A stretch of DNA of 64,000 bases. Source: Parambassis ranga. Taxonomy: Eukaryota; Chordata; Actinopteri; Ambassidae. Every line of letters starts with the position of its first letter. The first letter of the stretch is position 1. The notes under the pieces are model-generated. The model did not search any database. It had not been told where the DNA came from and saw only the letters and a list, made by a program, of their open reading frames with translations. The DNA lies in NCBI RefSeq assembly GCF_900634625.1, contig NC_041037.1:19177257-19241256 (forward strand). Reading direction: 5' to 3'. The position numbers and the translations under genes are program-made. Shown piece by piece: positions 9,377 through 21,766 of this stretch.

Positions 9377-11924
9377 AGCATCCGGGGCCACGGCCGGTGC
9401 GCAAAGAAATCCACTCCCAGCGGAGGATTGTCCAGAGCGCCCAGAGAAAACCACAGAGCGCACAGCGCATTCTCGCGTCTGGCAAACAGAATATTTCTAC
9501 AGAATATTTATTACAAAAATAAACAGGAAACAACTGCGCGAGTTCAAACCTGCCAGCTTCCCTCTCATCGCTGTCAGAGTCACAGCCACACACGTGGCCG
9601 GCTGGCTGATCGGCAATCATTATTATTGTTGTTCAGAAATTATGCCGGCTTTCACAAAAGCTCGGACAACAGTCACTGCAGAAACATGAGTCCACGCATC
9701 ATCCACAATCCATTCACATATGCTGGCGTATCGCGCGCGGCGCTCCCTCCCAGTAAAGCTGTGCTCGCTGTCTGCCATCCATCGCTCCCACGCCGCTCGC
9801 AACTTAACTTTGAACGCCCTGTTTACGCCGATGTCCAGCGGTTGGAGTTCTTTGTTAACACTCCCGGGACTACGGCAAGCACTGAATTCATCAGCTTCGC
9901 TTGGTTTTTTTTACACCGGCGGTAAGACGGGCGCTCGCACGCCCATGTCTTCCAGCCCAGTCACAGTGTCGGAGCTGTCCAGCATCTTGGCCTTCTGAAG
10001 GCTGCTCACACTGCCGGGGCTGTCCAGCATCCAGGGCGGAGGGTGAATTAGAGTGCGGCTGTCCGTCAAGGACGCAGCTGCATTTAGAGAGGCAGAAGTT
10101 GTCTTTGGTGAGGGACGGTAAGCTGGCTGCCGAGCTGTTGCGCCCGGAGGGTTTTTCTGGGGTACCTGTAGCGCACTGGGATTTAATAATTTTTTTATTT
10201 TATTTTTTTTTCGTGCCCCTGGTACTGTGCTGGAGCTCCAGGAGGGAGAGTGTGACGGCCGAAGGGCCTAATACTTGTTGTGTGATTGTTCCACTATGGT
10301 TGCAGGTTTCCATCAGGGTGGCGCTGTGTTGATTGATCCTGCACTGCAGTCTCTTCTCTTCTCCTGCATTCACCACCTGCCAAATTGGGGGGGCCGTCCA
10401 ATCGGTTGTGGTAAGGTGAATTTTGCTGTCTTAAGACAATTTTTGTCATGCGTCCTTTTTCCAGTTTACTGTCGGCGTTGCAGGTCCAGTGTAGCGAATT
10501 TGGTTGATTGCAGCGGTTAATGCTCTAGGAGACACGCAGGGTTTATTGTGCTGGGGGCCGCAGAGAGGTCAGATAAATCACTGACTCTCTTTGCAGACGT
10601 TAAAGCCAGAGAACAAATCAGTTTTAAGACACAAACTTCAGTGAAACTGTATCCAGAGGCTCAAAGGGCGCCCTGGTTAGTGCAGGTAAAACTAACGCCA
10701 AATCCCACTGAGGAGCATTTCTTATTGGCGCCCTTCTGGTCACTAGTGACAGGAGGAAACGCATATAGAAGCATCCGGGGCCACGGCCGGTGCGCAAAGA
10801 AATCCACTCCCAGCGGAGGATTGTCCAGAGCGCCCAGAGAAAACCACAGAGCGCACAGCGCATTCTCGCGTCTGGCAAACAGAATATTTCTACAGAATAT
10901 TTATTACAAAAATAAACAGGAAACAACTGCGCGAGTTCAAACCTGCCAGCTTCCCTCTCATCGCTGTCAGAGTCACAGCCACACACGTGGCCGGCTGGCT
11001 GATCGGCAATCATTATTATTGTTGTTCAGAAATTATGCCGGCTTTCACAAAAGCTCGGACAACAGTCACTGCAGAAACATGAGTCCACGCATCATCCACA
11101 ATCCATTCACATATGCTGGCGTATCGCGCGCGGCGCTCCCTCCCAGTAAAGCTGTGCTCCCACGCCGCTCGCAACTTAACTTTGAACGCCCTGTTTACGC
11201 CGATGTCCAGCGGTTGGAGTTCTTTGTTAACACTCCCGGGACTACGGCAAGCACTGAATTCATCAGCTTCGCTTGGTTTTTTTACACCGGCGGTAAGACG
11301 GGCGCTCGCGCGCCCATGTCTTCCAGCCCAGTCACAGTGTCGGAGCTGTCCAGCATCTTGGCCTTCTGAAGGCTGCTCACACTGCCGGGGCTGTCCAGCA
11401 TCCAGGGCGGAGGGTGAATTAGAGTGCGGCTGTCCGTCAAGGACGCAGCTGCATTTAGAGAGGCAGAAGTTGTCTTTGGTGAGGGACGGTAAGCTGGCTG
11501 CCGTGCTGTTGCGCCCGGAGGGTTTTTCTGGGGTACCTGTAGCGCACTGGGATTTAATAATTTTTTTATTTTATTTTTTTTTCGTGCCCCTGGTACTGTG
11601 CTGGAGCTCCAGGAGGGAGAGTGTGACGGCCACAGGGCCTAATGCTTGTTGTGTGATTGTTCCACTATGGTTGCAGGTTTCCATCAGGGTGGCGCTGTGT
11701 TGATTGATCCTGCACTGCAGTCTCTTCTCTTCTCCTGCATTCACCACCTGCCAAATTGGGGGGCCGTCCAATCAGTTGTGGTAAGGTGAATTTTGCTGTC
11801 TTAAGACAATTTTTGTCATGCGTCCTTTTTCCAGTTTACTGTCGGCGTTGCAGGTCCAGTGTAGCGAATTTGGTTGATTGCAGCGGTTAACGCTCTAGGA
11901 GACACGCAGGGTTTATTGTGCTGG

Positions 11925-12256
11925 TGTTTGTATTTTTTTAAGGCTGGTTTCGGGGCTAGAGAGGAATATGTGTGGCTGTGTGTGTAGCGGCTGGGGCCCC
12001 CAAAACTGAACTCTGTAATGCACAAACAGACGCTCCGTGCGGCGCACAGCGGCTGTGCGCGCAACATAGCAGGACAGCGCGTGCACCGGACAGAGATGAG
12101 ATGTCCTCTCCTCCTCATCAGAGCTGTGAGGAGGAGGGAAAAAACATCGGACGTTATCACCCTGGATCTGAAAGAGCCAGTGATGCTCTTAGGTGTAAAA
12201 TTCGGATTAGGATGCAACACAGCCGAACTGCCACCCCCCTGAATCCTGAGGCAGGT
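11925..12256. repeat. Type-B-specific segment, copy 1
   Basis: A ~332-bp segment present only in type B units, between CTGG and the GGGGGCCGCAG block. It begins TGTTTGTATTTTTTTAAGG and ends CCTGAGGCAGGT. Its edges in G-rich sequence make insertion and deletion hard to tell apart. No function recognised. Confidence 0.85.
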
Positions 12257-15021
12257 GGGGGCCGCAGAGAGGTCAGATAAATCACTGACTCTCTTTGCAG
12301 ACGTTAAAGCCAGAGAACAAATCAGTTTTAAGACACAAACTTCAGTGAAACTGTATCCAGAGGCTCAAAGGGCGCCCTGGTTAGTGCGCGTAAAACTAAC
12401 GCCAAATCCCACTGAGGAGCATTTCTTATTGGCGCCCTTCTGGTCACTAGTGACAGGAGGAAACGCATATAGAAGCATCCGGGGCCACGGCCGGTGCGCA
12501 AAGAAATCCACTCCCAGCGGAGGATTGTCCAGAGCGCCCAGAGAAAACCACAGAGCGCACAGCGCATTCTCGCGTCTGGCAAACAGAATATTTCTACAGA
12601 ATATTTATTACAAAAATAAACAGGAAACAACTGCGCGAGTTCAAACCTGCCAGCTTCCCTCTCACCGCTGTCAGAGTCACAGCCACACACGTGGCCGGCT
12701 GGCTGATCGGCAATCATTATTATTGTTGTTCAGAAATTATGCCGGCTTTCACAAAAGCTCGGACAACAGTCACTGCAGAAACATGAGTCCACGCATCATC
12801 CACAATCCATTCACATATGCTGGCGTATCGCGCGCGGCGCTCCCTCCCAGTAAAGCTGTGCTCGCTGTCTGCCATCCATCGCTCCCACGCCGCTCGCAAC
12901 TTAACTTTGAACGCCCTGTTTACGCCGATGTCCAGCGGTTGGAGTTCTTTGTTAACACTCCCGGGACTACGGCAAGCACTGAATTCATCAGCTTCGCTTG
13001 GTTTTTTTACACCGGCGGTAAGACGGGCGCTCGCGCGCCCATGTCTTCCAGCCCAGTCACAGTGTCGGAGCTGTCCAGCATCTTGGCCTTCTGAAGGCTG
13101 CTCACACTGCCGGGGCTGTCCAGCATCCAGGGCGGAGGGTGAATTAGAGTGCGGCTGTCCGTCAAGGACGCAGCTGCATTTAGAGAGGCAGAAGTTGTCT
13201 TTGGTGAGGGACGGTAAGCTGGCTGCCGAGCTGTTGCGCCCGGAGGGTTTTTCTGGGGTACCTGTAGCGCACTGGGATTTAATAATTTTTTTATTTTATT
13301 TTTTTTTCGTGCCCCTGGTAGTGTGCTGGAGCTCCAGGAGGGAGAGTGTGACGGCCGAAGGGCCTAATACTTGTTGTGTGATTGTTCCACTATGGTTGCA
13401 GGTTTCCATCAGGGTGGCGCTGTGTTGATTGATCCTGCACTGCAGTCTCTTCTCTTCTCCTGCATTCACCACCTGCCAAATTGGGGGGGGCCGTCCAATC
13501 GGTTGTGGTAAGGTGAATTTTGCTGTCTTAAGACAATTTTTGTCATGCGTCCTTTTTCCAGTTTACTGTCGGCGTTGCAGGTCCAGTGTAGCGAATTTGG
13601 TTGATTGCAGCGGTTAATGCTCTAGGAGACACGCAGGGTTTATTGTGCTGGGGGCCGCAGAGAGGTCAGATAAATCACTGACTCTCTTTGCAGACGTTAA
13701 AGCCAGAGAACAAATCAGTTTTAAGACACAAACTTCAGTGAAACTGTGTCCAGAGGCTCAAAGGGCGCCCTGGTTAGTGCGCGTAAAACTAACGCCAAAT
13801 CCCACTGAGGAGCATTTCTTATTGGCGCCCTTCTGGTCACTAGTGACAGGAGGAAACGCATATAGAAGCATCCGGGGCCACGGCCGGTGCGCAAAGAAAT
13901 CCACTCCCAGCGGAGGATTGTCCAGAGCGCCCAGAGAAAACCACAGAGCGCACAGCGCATTCTCGCGTCTGGCAAACAGAATATTTCTACAGAATATTTA
14001 TTACAAAAATAAACAGGAAACAACTGCGCGAGTTCAAACCTGCCAGCTTCCCTCTCATCGCTGTCAGAGTCACAGCCACACACGTGGCCGGCTGGCTGAT
14101 CGGCAATCATTATTATTGTTGTTCAGAAATTATGCCGGCTTTCACAAAAGCTCGGACAACAGTCACTGCAGAAACATGAGTCCACGCATCATCCACAATC
14201 CATTCACATATGCTGGCGTATCGCGCGCGGCGCTCCCTCCCAGTAAAGCTGTGCTCCCACGCCGCTCGCAACTTAACTTTGAACGCCCTGTTTACGCCGA
14301 TGTCCAGCGGTTGGAGTTCTTTGTTAACACTCCCGGGACTACGGCAAGCACTGAATTCATCAGCTTCGCTTGGTTTTTTTACACCGGCGGTAAGACGGGC
14401 GCTCGCGCGCCCATGTCTTCCAGCCCAGTCACAGTGTCGGAGCTGTCCAGCATCTTGGCCTTCTGAAGGCTGCTCACACTGCCGGGGCTGTCCAGCATCC
14501 AGGGCGGAGGGTGAATTAGAGTGCGGCTGTCCGTCAAGGACGCAGCTGCATTTAGAGAGGCAGAAGTTGTCTTTGGTGAGGGACGGTAAGCTGGCTGCCG
14601 TGCTGTTGCGCCCGGAGGGTTTTTCTGGGGTACCTGTAGCGCACTGGGATTTAATAATTTTTTTATTTTATTTTTTTTTCGTGCCCCTGGTACTGTGCTG
14701 GAGCTCCAGGAGGGAGAGTGTGACGGCCACAGGGCCTAATGCTTGTTGTGTGATTGTTCCACTATGGTTGCAGGTTTCCATCAGGGTGGCGCTGTGTTGA
14801 TTGATCCTGCACTGCAGTCTCTTCTCTTCTCCTGCATTCACCACCTGCCAAATTGGGGGGCCGTCCAATCAGTTGTGGTAAGGTGAATTTTGCTGTCTTA
14901 AGACAATTTTTGTCATGCGTCCTTTTTCCAGTTTACTGTCGGCGTTGCAGGTCCAGTGTAGCGAATTTGGTTGATTGCAGCGGTTAACGCTCTAGGAGAC
15001 ACGCAGGGTTTATTGTGCTGG

Positions 15022-15354
15022 TGTTTGTATTTTTTTTAAGGCTGGTTTCGGGGCTAGAGAGGAATATGTGTGGCTGTGTGTGTAGCGGCTGGGGCCCCCA
15101 AAACTGAACTCTGTAATGCACAAACAGACGCTCCGTGCGGCGCACAGCGGCTGTGCGCGCAACATAGCAGGACAGCGCGTGCACCGGACAGAGATGAGAT
15201 GTCCTCTCCTCCTCATCAGAGCTGTGAGGAGGAGGGAAAAAACATCGGACGTTATCACCCTGGATCTGAAAGAGCCAGTGATGCTCTTAGGTGTAAAATT
15301 CGGATTAGGATGCAACACAGCCGAACTGCCACCCCCCTGAATCCTGAGGCAGGT
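15022..15354. repeat. Type-B-specific segment, copy 2
   Basis: 333-bp copy, one T longer in its T-run than copy 1. Confidence 0.85.
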
Positions 15355-18119
15355 GGGGGCCGCAGAGAGGTCAGATAAATCACTGACTCTCTTTGCAGAC
15401 GTTAAAGCCAGAGAACAAATCAGTTTTAAGACACAAACTTCAGTGAAACTGTATCCAGAGGCTCAAAGGGCGCCCTGGTTAGTGCGCGTAAAACTAACGC
15501 CAAATCCCACTGAGGAGCATTTCTTATTGGCGCCCTTCTGGTCACTAGTGACAGGAGGAAACGCATATAGAAGCATCCGGGGCCACGGCCGGTGCGCAAA
15601 GAAATCCACTCCCAGCGGAGGATTGTCCAGAGCGCCCAGAGAAAACCACAGAGCGCACAGCGCATTCTCGCGTCTGGCAAACAGAATATTTCTACAGAAT
15701 ATTTATTACAAAAATAAACAGGAAACAACTGCGCGAGTTCAAACCTGCCAGCTTCCCTCTCACCGCTGTCAGAGTCACAGCCACACACGTGGCCGGCTGG
15801 CTGATCGGCAATCATTATTATTGTTGTTCAGAAATTATGCCGGCTTTCACAAAAGCTCGGACAACAGTCACTGCAGAAACATGAGTCCACGCATCATCCA
15901 CAATCCATTCACATATGCTGGCGTATCGCGCGCGGCGCTCCCTCCCAGTAAAGCTGTGCTCGCTGTCTGCCATCCATCGCTCCCACGCCGCTCGCAACTT
16001 AACTTTGAACGCCCTGTTTACGCCGATGTCCAGCGGTTGGAGTTCTTTGTTAACACTCCCGGGACTACGGCAAGCACTGAATTCATCAGCTTCGCTTGGT
16101 TTTTTTACACCGGCGGTAAGACGGGCGCTCGCGCGCCCATGTCTTCCAGCCCAGTCACAGTGTCGGAGCTGTCCAGCATCTTGGCCTTCTGAAGGCTGCT
16201 CACACTGCCGGGGCTGTCCAGCATCCAGGGCGGAGGGTGAATTAGAGTGCGGCTGTCCGTCAAGGACGCAGCTGCATTTAGAGAGGCAGAAGTTGTCTTT
16301 GGTGAGGGACGGTAAGCTGGCTGCCGAGCTGTTGCGCCCGGAGGGTTTTTCTGGGGTACCTGTAGCGCACTGGGATTTAATAATTTTTTTATTTTATTTT
16401 TTTTTCGTGCCCCTGGTAGTGTGCTGGAGCTCCAGGAGGGAGAGTGTGACGGCCGAAGGGCCTAATACTTGTTGTGTGATTGTTCCACTATGGTTGCAGG
16501 TTTCCATCAGGGTGGCGCTGTGTTGATTGATCCTGCACTGCAGTCTCTTCTCTTCTCCTGCATTCACCACCTGCCAAATTGGGGGGGCCGTCCAATCGGT
16601 TGTGGTAAGGTGAATTTTGCTGTCTTAAGACAATTTTTGTCATGCGTCCTTTTTCCAGTTTACTGTCGGCGTTGCAGGTCCAGTGTAGCGAATTTGGTTG
16701 ATTGCAGCGGTTAATGCTCTAGGAGACACGCAGGGTTTATTGTGCTGGGGGCCGCAGAGAGGTCAGATAAATCACTGACTCTCTTTGCAGACGTTAAAGC
16801 CAGAGAACAAATCAGTTTTAAGACACAAACTTCAGTGAAACTGTATCCAGAGGCTCAAAGGGCGCCCTGGTTAGTGCGCGTAAAACTAACGCCAAATCCC
16901 ACTGAGGAGCATTTCTTATTGGCGCCCTTCTGGTCACTAGTGACAGGAGGAAACGCATATAGAAGCATCCGGGGCCACGGCCGGTGCGCAAAGAAATCCA
17001 CTCCCAGCGGAGGATTGTCCAGAGCGCCCAGAGAAAACCACAGAGCGCACAGCGCATTCTCGCGTCTGGCAAACAGAATATTTCTACAGAATATTTATTA
17101 CAAAAATAAACAGGAAACAACTGCGCGAGTTCAAACCTGCCAGCTTCCCTCTCATCGCTGTCAGAGTCACAGCCACACACGTGGCCGGCTGGCTGATCGG
17201 CAATCATTATTATTGTTGTTCAGAAATTATGCCGGCTTTCACAAAAGCTCGGACAACAGTCACTGCAGAAACATGAGTCCACGCATCATCCACAATCCAT
17301 TCACATATGCTGGCGTATCGCGCGCGGCGCTCCCTCCCAGTAAAGCTGTGCTCCCACGCCGCTCGCAACTTAACTTTGAACGCCCTGTTTACGCCGATGT
17401 CCAGCGGTTGGAGTTCTTTGTTAACACTCCCGGGACTACGGCAAGCACTGAATTCATCAGCTTCGCTTGGTTTTTTTACACCGGCGGTAAGACGGGCGCT
17501 CGCGCGCCCATGTCTTCCAGCCCAGTCACAGTGTCGGAGCTGTCCAGCATCTTGGCCTTCTGAAGGCTGCTCACACTGCCGGGGCTGTCCAGCATCCAGG
17601 GCGGAGGGTGAATTAGAGTGCGGCTGTCCGTCAAGGACGCAGCTGCATTTAGAGAGGCAGAAGTTGTCTTTGGTGAGGGACGGTAAGCTGGCTGCCGTGC
17701 TGTTGCGCCCGGAGGGTTTTTCTGGGGTACCTGTAGCGCACTGGGATTTAATAATTTTTTTATTTTATTTTTTTTTCGTGCCCCTGGTACTGTGCTGGAG
17801 CTCCAGGAGGGAGAGTGTGACGGCCACAGGGCCTAATGCTTGTTGTGTGATTGTTCCACTATGGTTGCAGGTTTCCATCAGGGTGGCGCTGTGTTGATTG
17901 ATCCTGCACTGCAGTCTCTTCTCTTCTCCTGCATTCACCACCTGCCAAATTGGGGGGGCCGTCCAATCAGTTGTGGTAAGGTGAATTTTGCTGTCTTAAG
18001 ACAATTTTTGTCATGCGTCCTTTTTCCAGTTTACTGTCGGCGTTGCAGGTCCAGTGTAGCGAATTTGGTTGATTGCAGCGGTTAACGCTCTAGGAGACAC
18101 GCAGGGTTTATTGTGCTGG

Positions 18120-18452
18120 TGTTTGTATTTTTTTTAAGGCTGGTTTCGGGGCTAGAGAGGAATATGTGTGGCTGTGTGTGTAGCGGCTGGGGCCCCCAAA
18201 ACTGAACTCTGTAATGCACAAACAGACGCTCCGTGCGGCGCACAGCGGCTGTGCGCGCAACATAGCAGGACAGCGCGTGCACCGGACAGAGATGAGATGT
18301 CCTCTCCTCCTCATCAGAGCTGTGAGGAGGAGGGAAAAAACATCGGACGTTATCACCCTGGATCTGAAAGAGCCAGTGATGCTCTTAGGTGTAAAATTCG
18401 GATTAGGATGCAACACAGCCGAACTGCCACCCCCCTGAATCCTGAGGCAGGT
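18120..18452. repeat. Type-B-specific segment, copy 3
   Basis: 333-bp copy with the same T-run length as copy 2. Confidence 0.85.
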
Positions 18453-21217
18453 GGGGGCCGCAGAGAGGTCAGATAAATCACTGACTCTCTTTGCAGACGT
18501 TAAAGCCAGAGAACAAATCAGTTTTAAGACACAAACTTCAGTGAAACTGTATCCAGAGGCTCAAAGGGCGCCCTGGTTAGTGCGCGTAAAACTAACGCCA
18601 AATCCCACTGAGGAGCATTTCTTATTGGCGCCCTTCTGGTCACTAGTGACAGGAGGAAACGCATATAGAAGCATCCGGGGCCACGGCCGGTGCGCAAAGA
18701 AATCCACTCCCAGCGGAGGATTGTCCAGAGCGCCCAGAGAAAACCACAGAGCGCACAGCGCATTCTCGCGTCTGGCAAACAGAATATTTCTACAGAATAT
18801 TTATTACAAAAATAAACAGGAAACAACTGCGCGAGTTCAAACCTGCCAGCTTCCCTCTCACCGCTGTCAGAGTCACAGCCACACACGTGGCCGGCTGGCT
18901 GATCGGCAATCATTATTATTGTTGTTCAGAAATTATGCCGGCTTTCACAAAAGCTCGGACAACAGTCACTGCAGAAACATGAGTCCACGCATCATCCACA
19001 ATCCATTCACATATGCTGGCGTATCGCGCGCGGCGCTCCCTCCCAGTAAAGCTGTGCTCGCTGTCTGCCATCCATCGCTCCCACGCCGCTCGCAACTTAA
19101 CTTTGAACGCCCTGTTTACGCCGATGTCCAGCGGTTGGAGTTCTTTGTTAACACTCCCGGGACTACGGCAAGCACTGAATTCATCAGCTTCGCTTGGTTT
19201 TTTTACACCGGCGGTAAGACGGGCGCTCGCGCGCCCATGTCTTCCAGCCCAGTCACAGTGTCGGAGCTGTCCAGCATCTTGGCCTTCTGAAGGCTGCTCA
19301 CACTGCCGGGGCTGTCCAGCATCCAGGGCGGAGGGTGAATTAGAGTGCGGCTGTCCGTCAAGGACGCAGCTGCATTTAGAGAGGCAGAAGTTGTCTTTGG
19401 TGAGGGACGGTAAGCTGGCTGCCGAGCTGTTGCGCCCGGAGGGTTTTTCTGGGGTACCTGTAGCGCACTGGGATTTAATAATTTTTTTATTTTATTTTTT
19501 TTTCGTGCCCCTGGTAGTGTGCTGGAGCTCCAGGAGGGAGAGTGTGACGGCCGAAGGGCCTAATACTTGTTGTGTGATTGTTCCACTATGGTTGCAGGTT
19601 TCCATCAGGGTGGCGCTGTGTTGATTGATCCTGCACTGCAGTCTCTTCTCTTCTCCTGCATTCACCACCTGCCAAATTGGGGGGGCCGTCCAATCGGTTG
19701 TGGTAAGGTGAATTTTGCTGTCTTAAGACAATTTTTGTCATGCGTCCTTTTTCCAGTTTACTGTCGGCGTTGCAGGTCCAGTGTAGCGAATTTGGTTGAT
19801 TGCAGCGGTTAATGCTCTAGGAGACACGCAGGGTTTATTGTGCTGGGGGCCGCAGAGAGGTCAGATAAATCACTGACTCTCTTTGCAGACGTTAAAGCCA
19901 GAGAACAAATCAGTTTTAAGACACAAACTTCAGTGAAACTGTATCCAGAGGCTCAAAGGGCGCCCTGGTTAGTGCGCGTAAAACTAACGCCAAATCCCAC
20001 TGAGGAGCATTTCTTATTGGCGCCCTTCTGGTCACTAGTGACAGGAGGAAACGCATATAGAAGCATCCGGGGCCACGGCCGGTGCGCAAAGAAATCCACT
20101 CCCAGCGGAGGATTGTCCAGAGCGCCCAGAGAAAACCACAGAGCGCACAGCGCATTCTCGCGTCTGGCAAACAGAATATTTCTACAGAATATTTATTACA
20201 AAAATAAACAGGAAACAACTGCGCGAGTTCAAACCTGCCAGCTTCCCTCTCATCGCTGTCAGAGTCACAGCCACACACGTGGCCGGCTGGCTGATCGGCA
20301 ATCATTATTATTGTTGTTCAGAAATTATGCCGGCTTTCACAAAAGCTCGGACAACAGTCACTGCAGAAACATGAGTCCACGCATCATCCACAATCCATTC
20401 ACATATGCTGGCGTATCGCGCGCGGCGCTCCCTCCCAGTAAAGCTGTGCTCCCACGCCGCTCGCAACTTAACTTTGAACGCCCTGTTTACGCCGATGTCC
20501 AGCGGTTGGAGTTCTTTGTTAACACTCCCGGGACTACGGCAAGCACTGAATTCATCAGCTTCGCTTGGTTTTTTTACACCGGCGGTAAGACGGGCGCTCG
20601 CGCGCCCATGTCTTCCAGCCCAGTCACAGTGTCGGAGCTGTCCAGCATCTTGGCCTTCTGAAGGCTGCTCACACTGCCGGGGCTGTCCAGCATCCAGGGC
20701 GGAGGGTGAATTAGAGTGCGGCTGTCCGTCAAGGACGCAGCTGCATTTAGAGAGGCAGAAGTTGTCTTTGGTGAGGGACGGTAAGCTGGCTGCCGTGCTG
20801 TTGCGCCCGGAGGGTTTTTCTGGGGTACCTGTAGCGCACTGGGATTTAATAATTTTTTTATTTTATTTTTTTTTCGTGCCCCTGGTACTGTGCTGGAGCT
20901 CCAGGAGGGAGAGTGTGACGGCCACAGGGCCTAATGCTTGTTGTGTGATTGTTCCACTATGGTTGCAGGTTTCCATCAGGGTGGCGCTGTGTTGATTGAT
21001 CCTGCACTGCAGTCTCTTCTCTTCTCCTGCATTCACCACCTGCCAAATTGGGGGGGCCGTCCAATCAGTTGTGGTAAGGTGAATTTTGCTGTCTTAAGAC
21101 AATTTTTGTCATGCGTCCTTTTTCCAGTTTACTGTCGGCGTTGCAGGTCCAGTGTAGCGAATTTGGTTGATTGCAGCGGTTAACGCTCTAGGAGACACGC
21201 AGGGTTTATTGTGCTGG

Positions 21218-21549
21218 TGTTTGTATTTTTTTAAGGCTGGTTTCGGGGCTAGAGAGGAATATGTGTGGCTGTGTGTGTAGCGGCTGGGGCCCCCAAAACT
21301 GAACTCTGTAATGCACAAACAGACGCTCCGTGCGGCGCACAGCGGCTGTGCGCGCAACATAGCAGGACAGCGCGTGCACCGGACAGAGATGAGATGTCCT
21401 CTCCTCCTCATCAGAGCTGTGAGGAGGAGGGAAAAAACATCGGACGTTATCACCCTGGATCTGAAAGAGCCAGTGATGCTCTTAGGTGTAAAATTCGGAT
21501 TAGGATGCAACACAGCCGAACTGCCACCCCCCTGAATCCTGAGGCAGGT
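21218..21549. repeat. Type-B-specific segment, copy 4
   Basis: 332-bp copy. It is the last one in the array; no unit to its right carries the segment. Confidence 0.85.
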
Positions 21550-21766
21550 GGGGGCCGCAGAGAGGTCAGATAAATCACTGACTCTCTTTGCAGACGTTAA
21601 AGCCAGAGAACAAATCAGTTTTAAGACACAAACTTCAGTGAAACTGTATCCAGAGGCTCAAAGGGCGCCCTGGTTAGTGCGCGTAAAACTAACGCCAAAT
21701 CCCACTGAGGAGCATTTCTTATTGGCGCCCTTCTGGTCACTAGTGACAGGAGGAAACGCATATAGA

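Larger units (their letters stand above)
10770..21766. repeat. Higher-order dimeric part of the array (long/short alternation)
   Basis: Units 2, 4, 6 and 8 (10770, 13867, 16964, 20062) are the long type B. They share a 21-bp deletion, a ~333-bp extra segment, and single-base marks: GCCGTGCTG, GGCCACAGGGCCTAATGC, CAATCAGTTG and GGTTAACGCTC. Units 3, 5 and 7 (12474, 15572, 18670) are short type A', marked by CTCACCGCTG and CTGGTAGTGTGC. The repeating dimer B-A' is 3097-3098 bp. This is a higher-order repeat in the sense used for centromeric satellites. Confidence 0.92.

Noticed and set aside
10548..11369. Long plus-strand open frames of 273-280 codons in every array unit, and 196-203-codon frames in a second frame
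   Set aside because: The longest one starts at GTG rather than ATG, the peptides match no family, and several frames are open at once in GC-rich sequence. Conservation between units reflects recent copying, not selection. The minus-strand transposase relic explains part of the openness.
11925..12256. The type-B segment as a retained intron, with short units arising by reverse transcription
   Set aside because: It can be read as GT...AG, but joining those borders does not give the short-unit sequence. A deletion or insertion at G-runs fits better.
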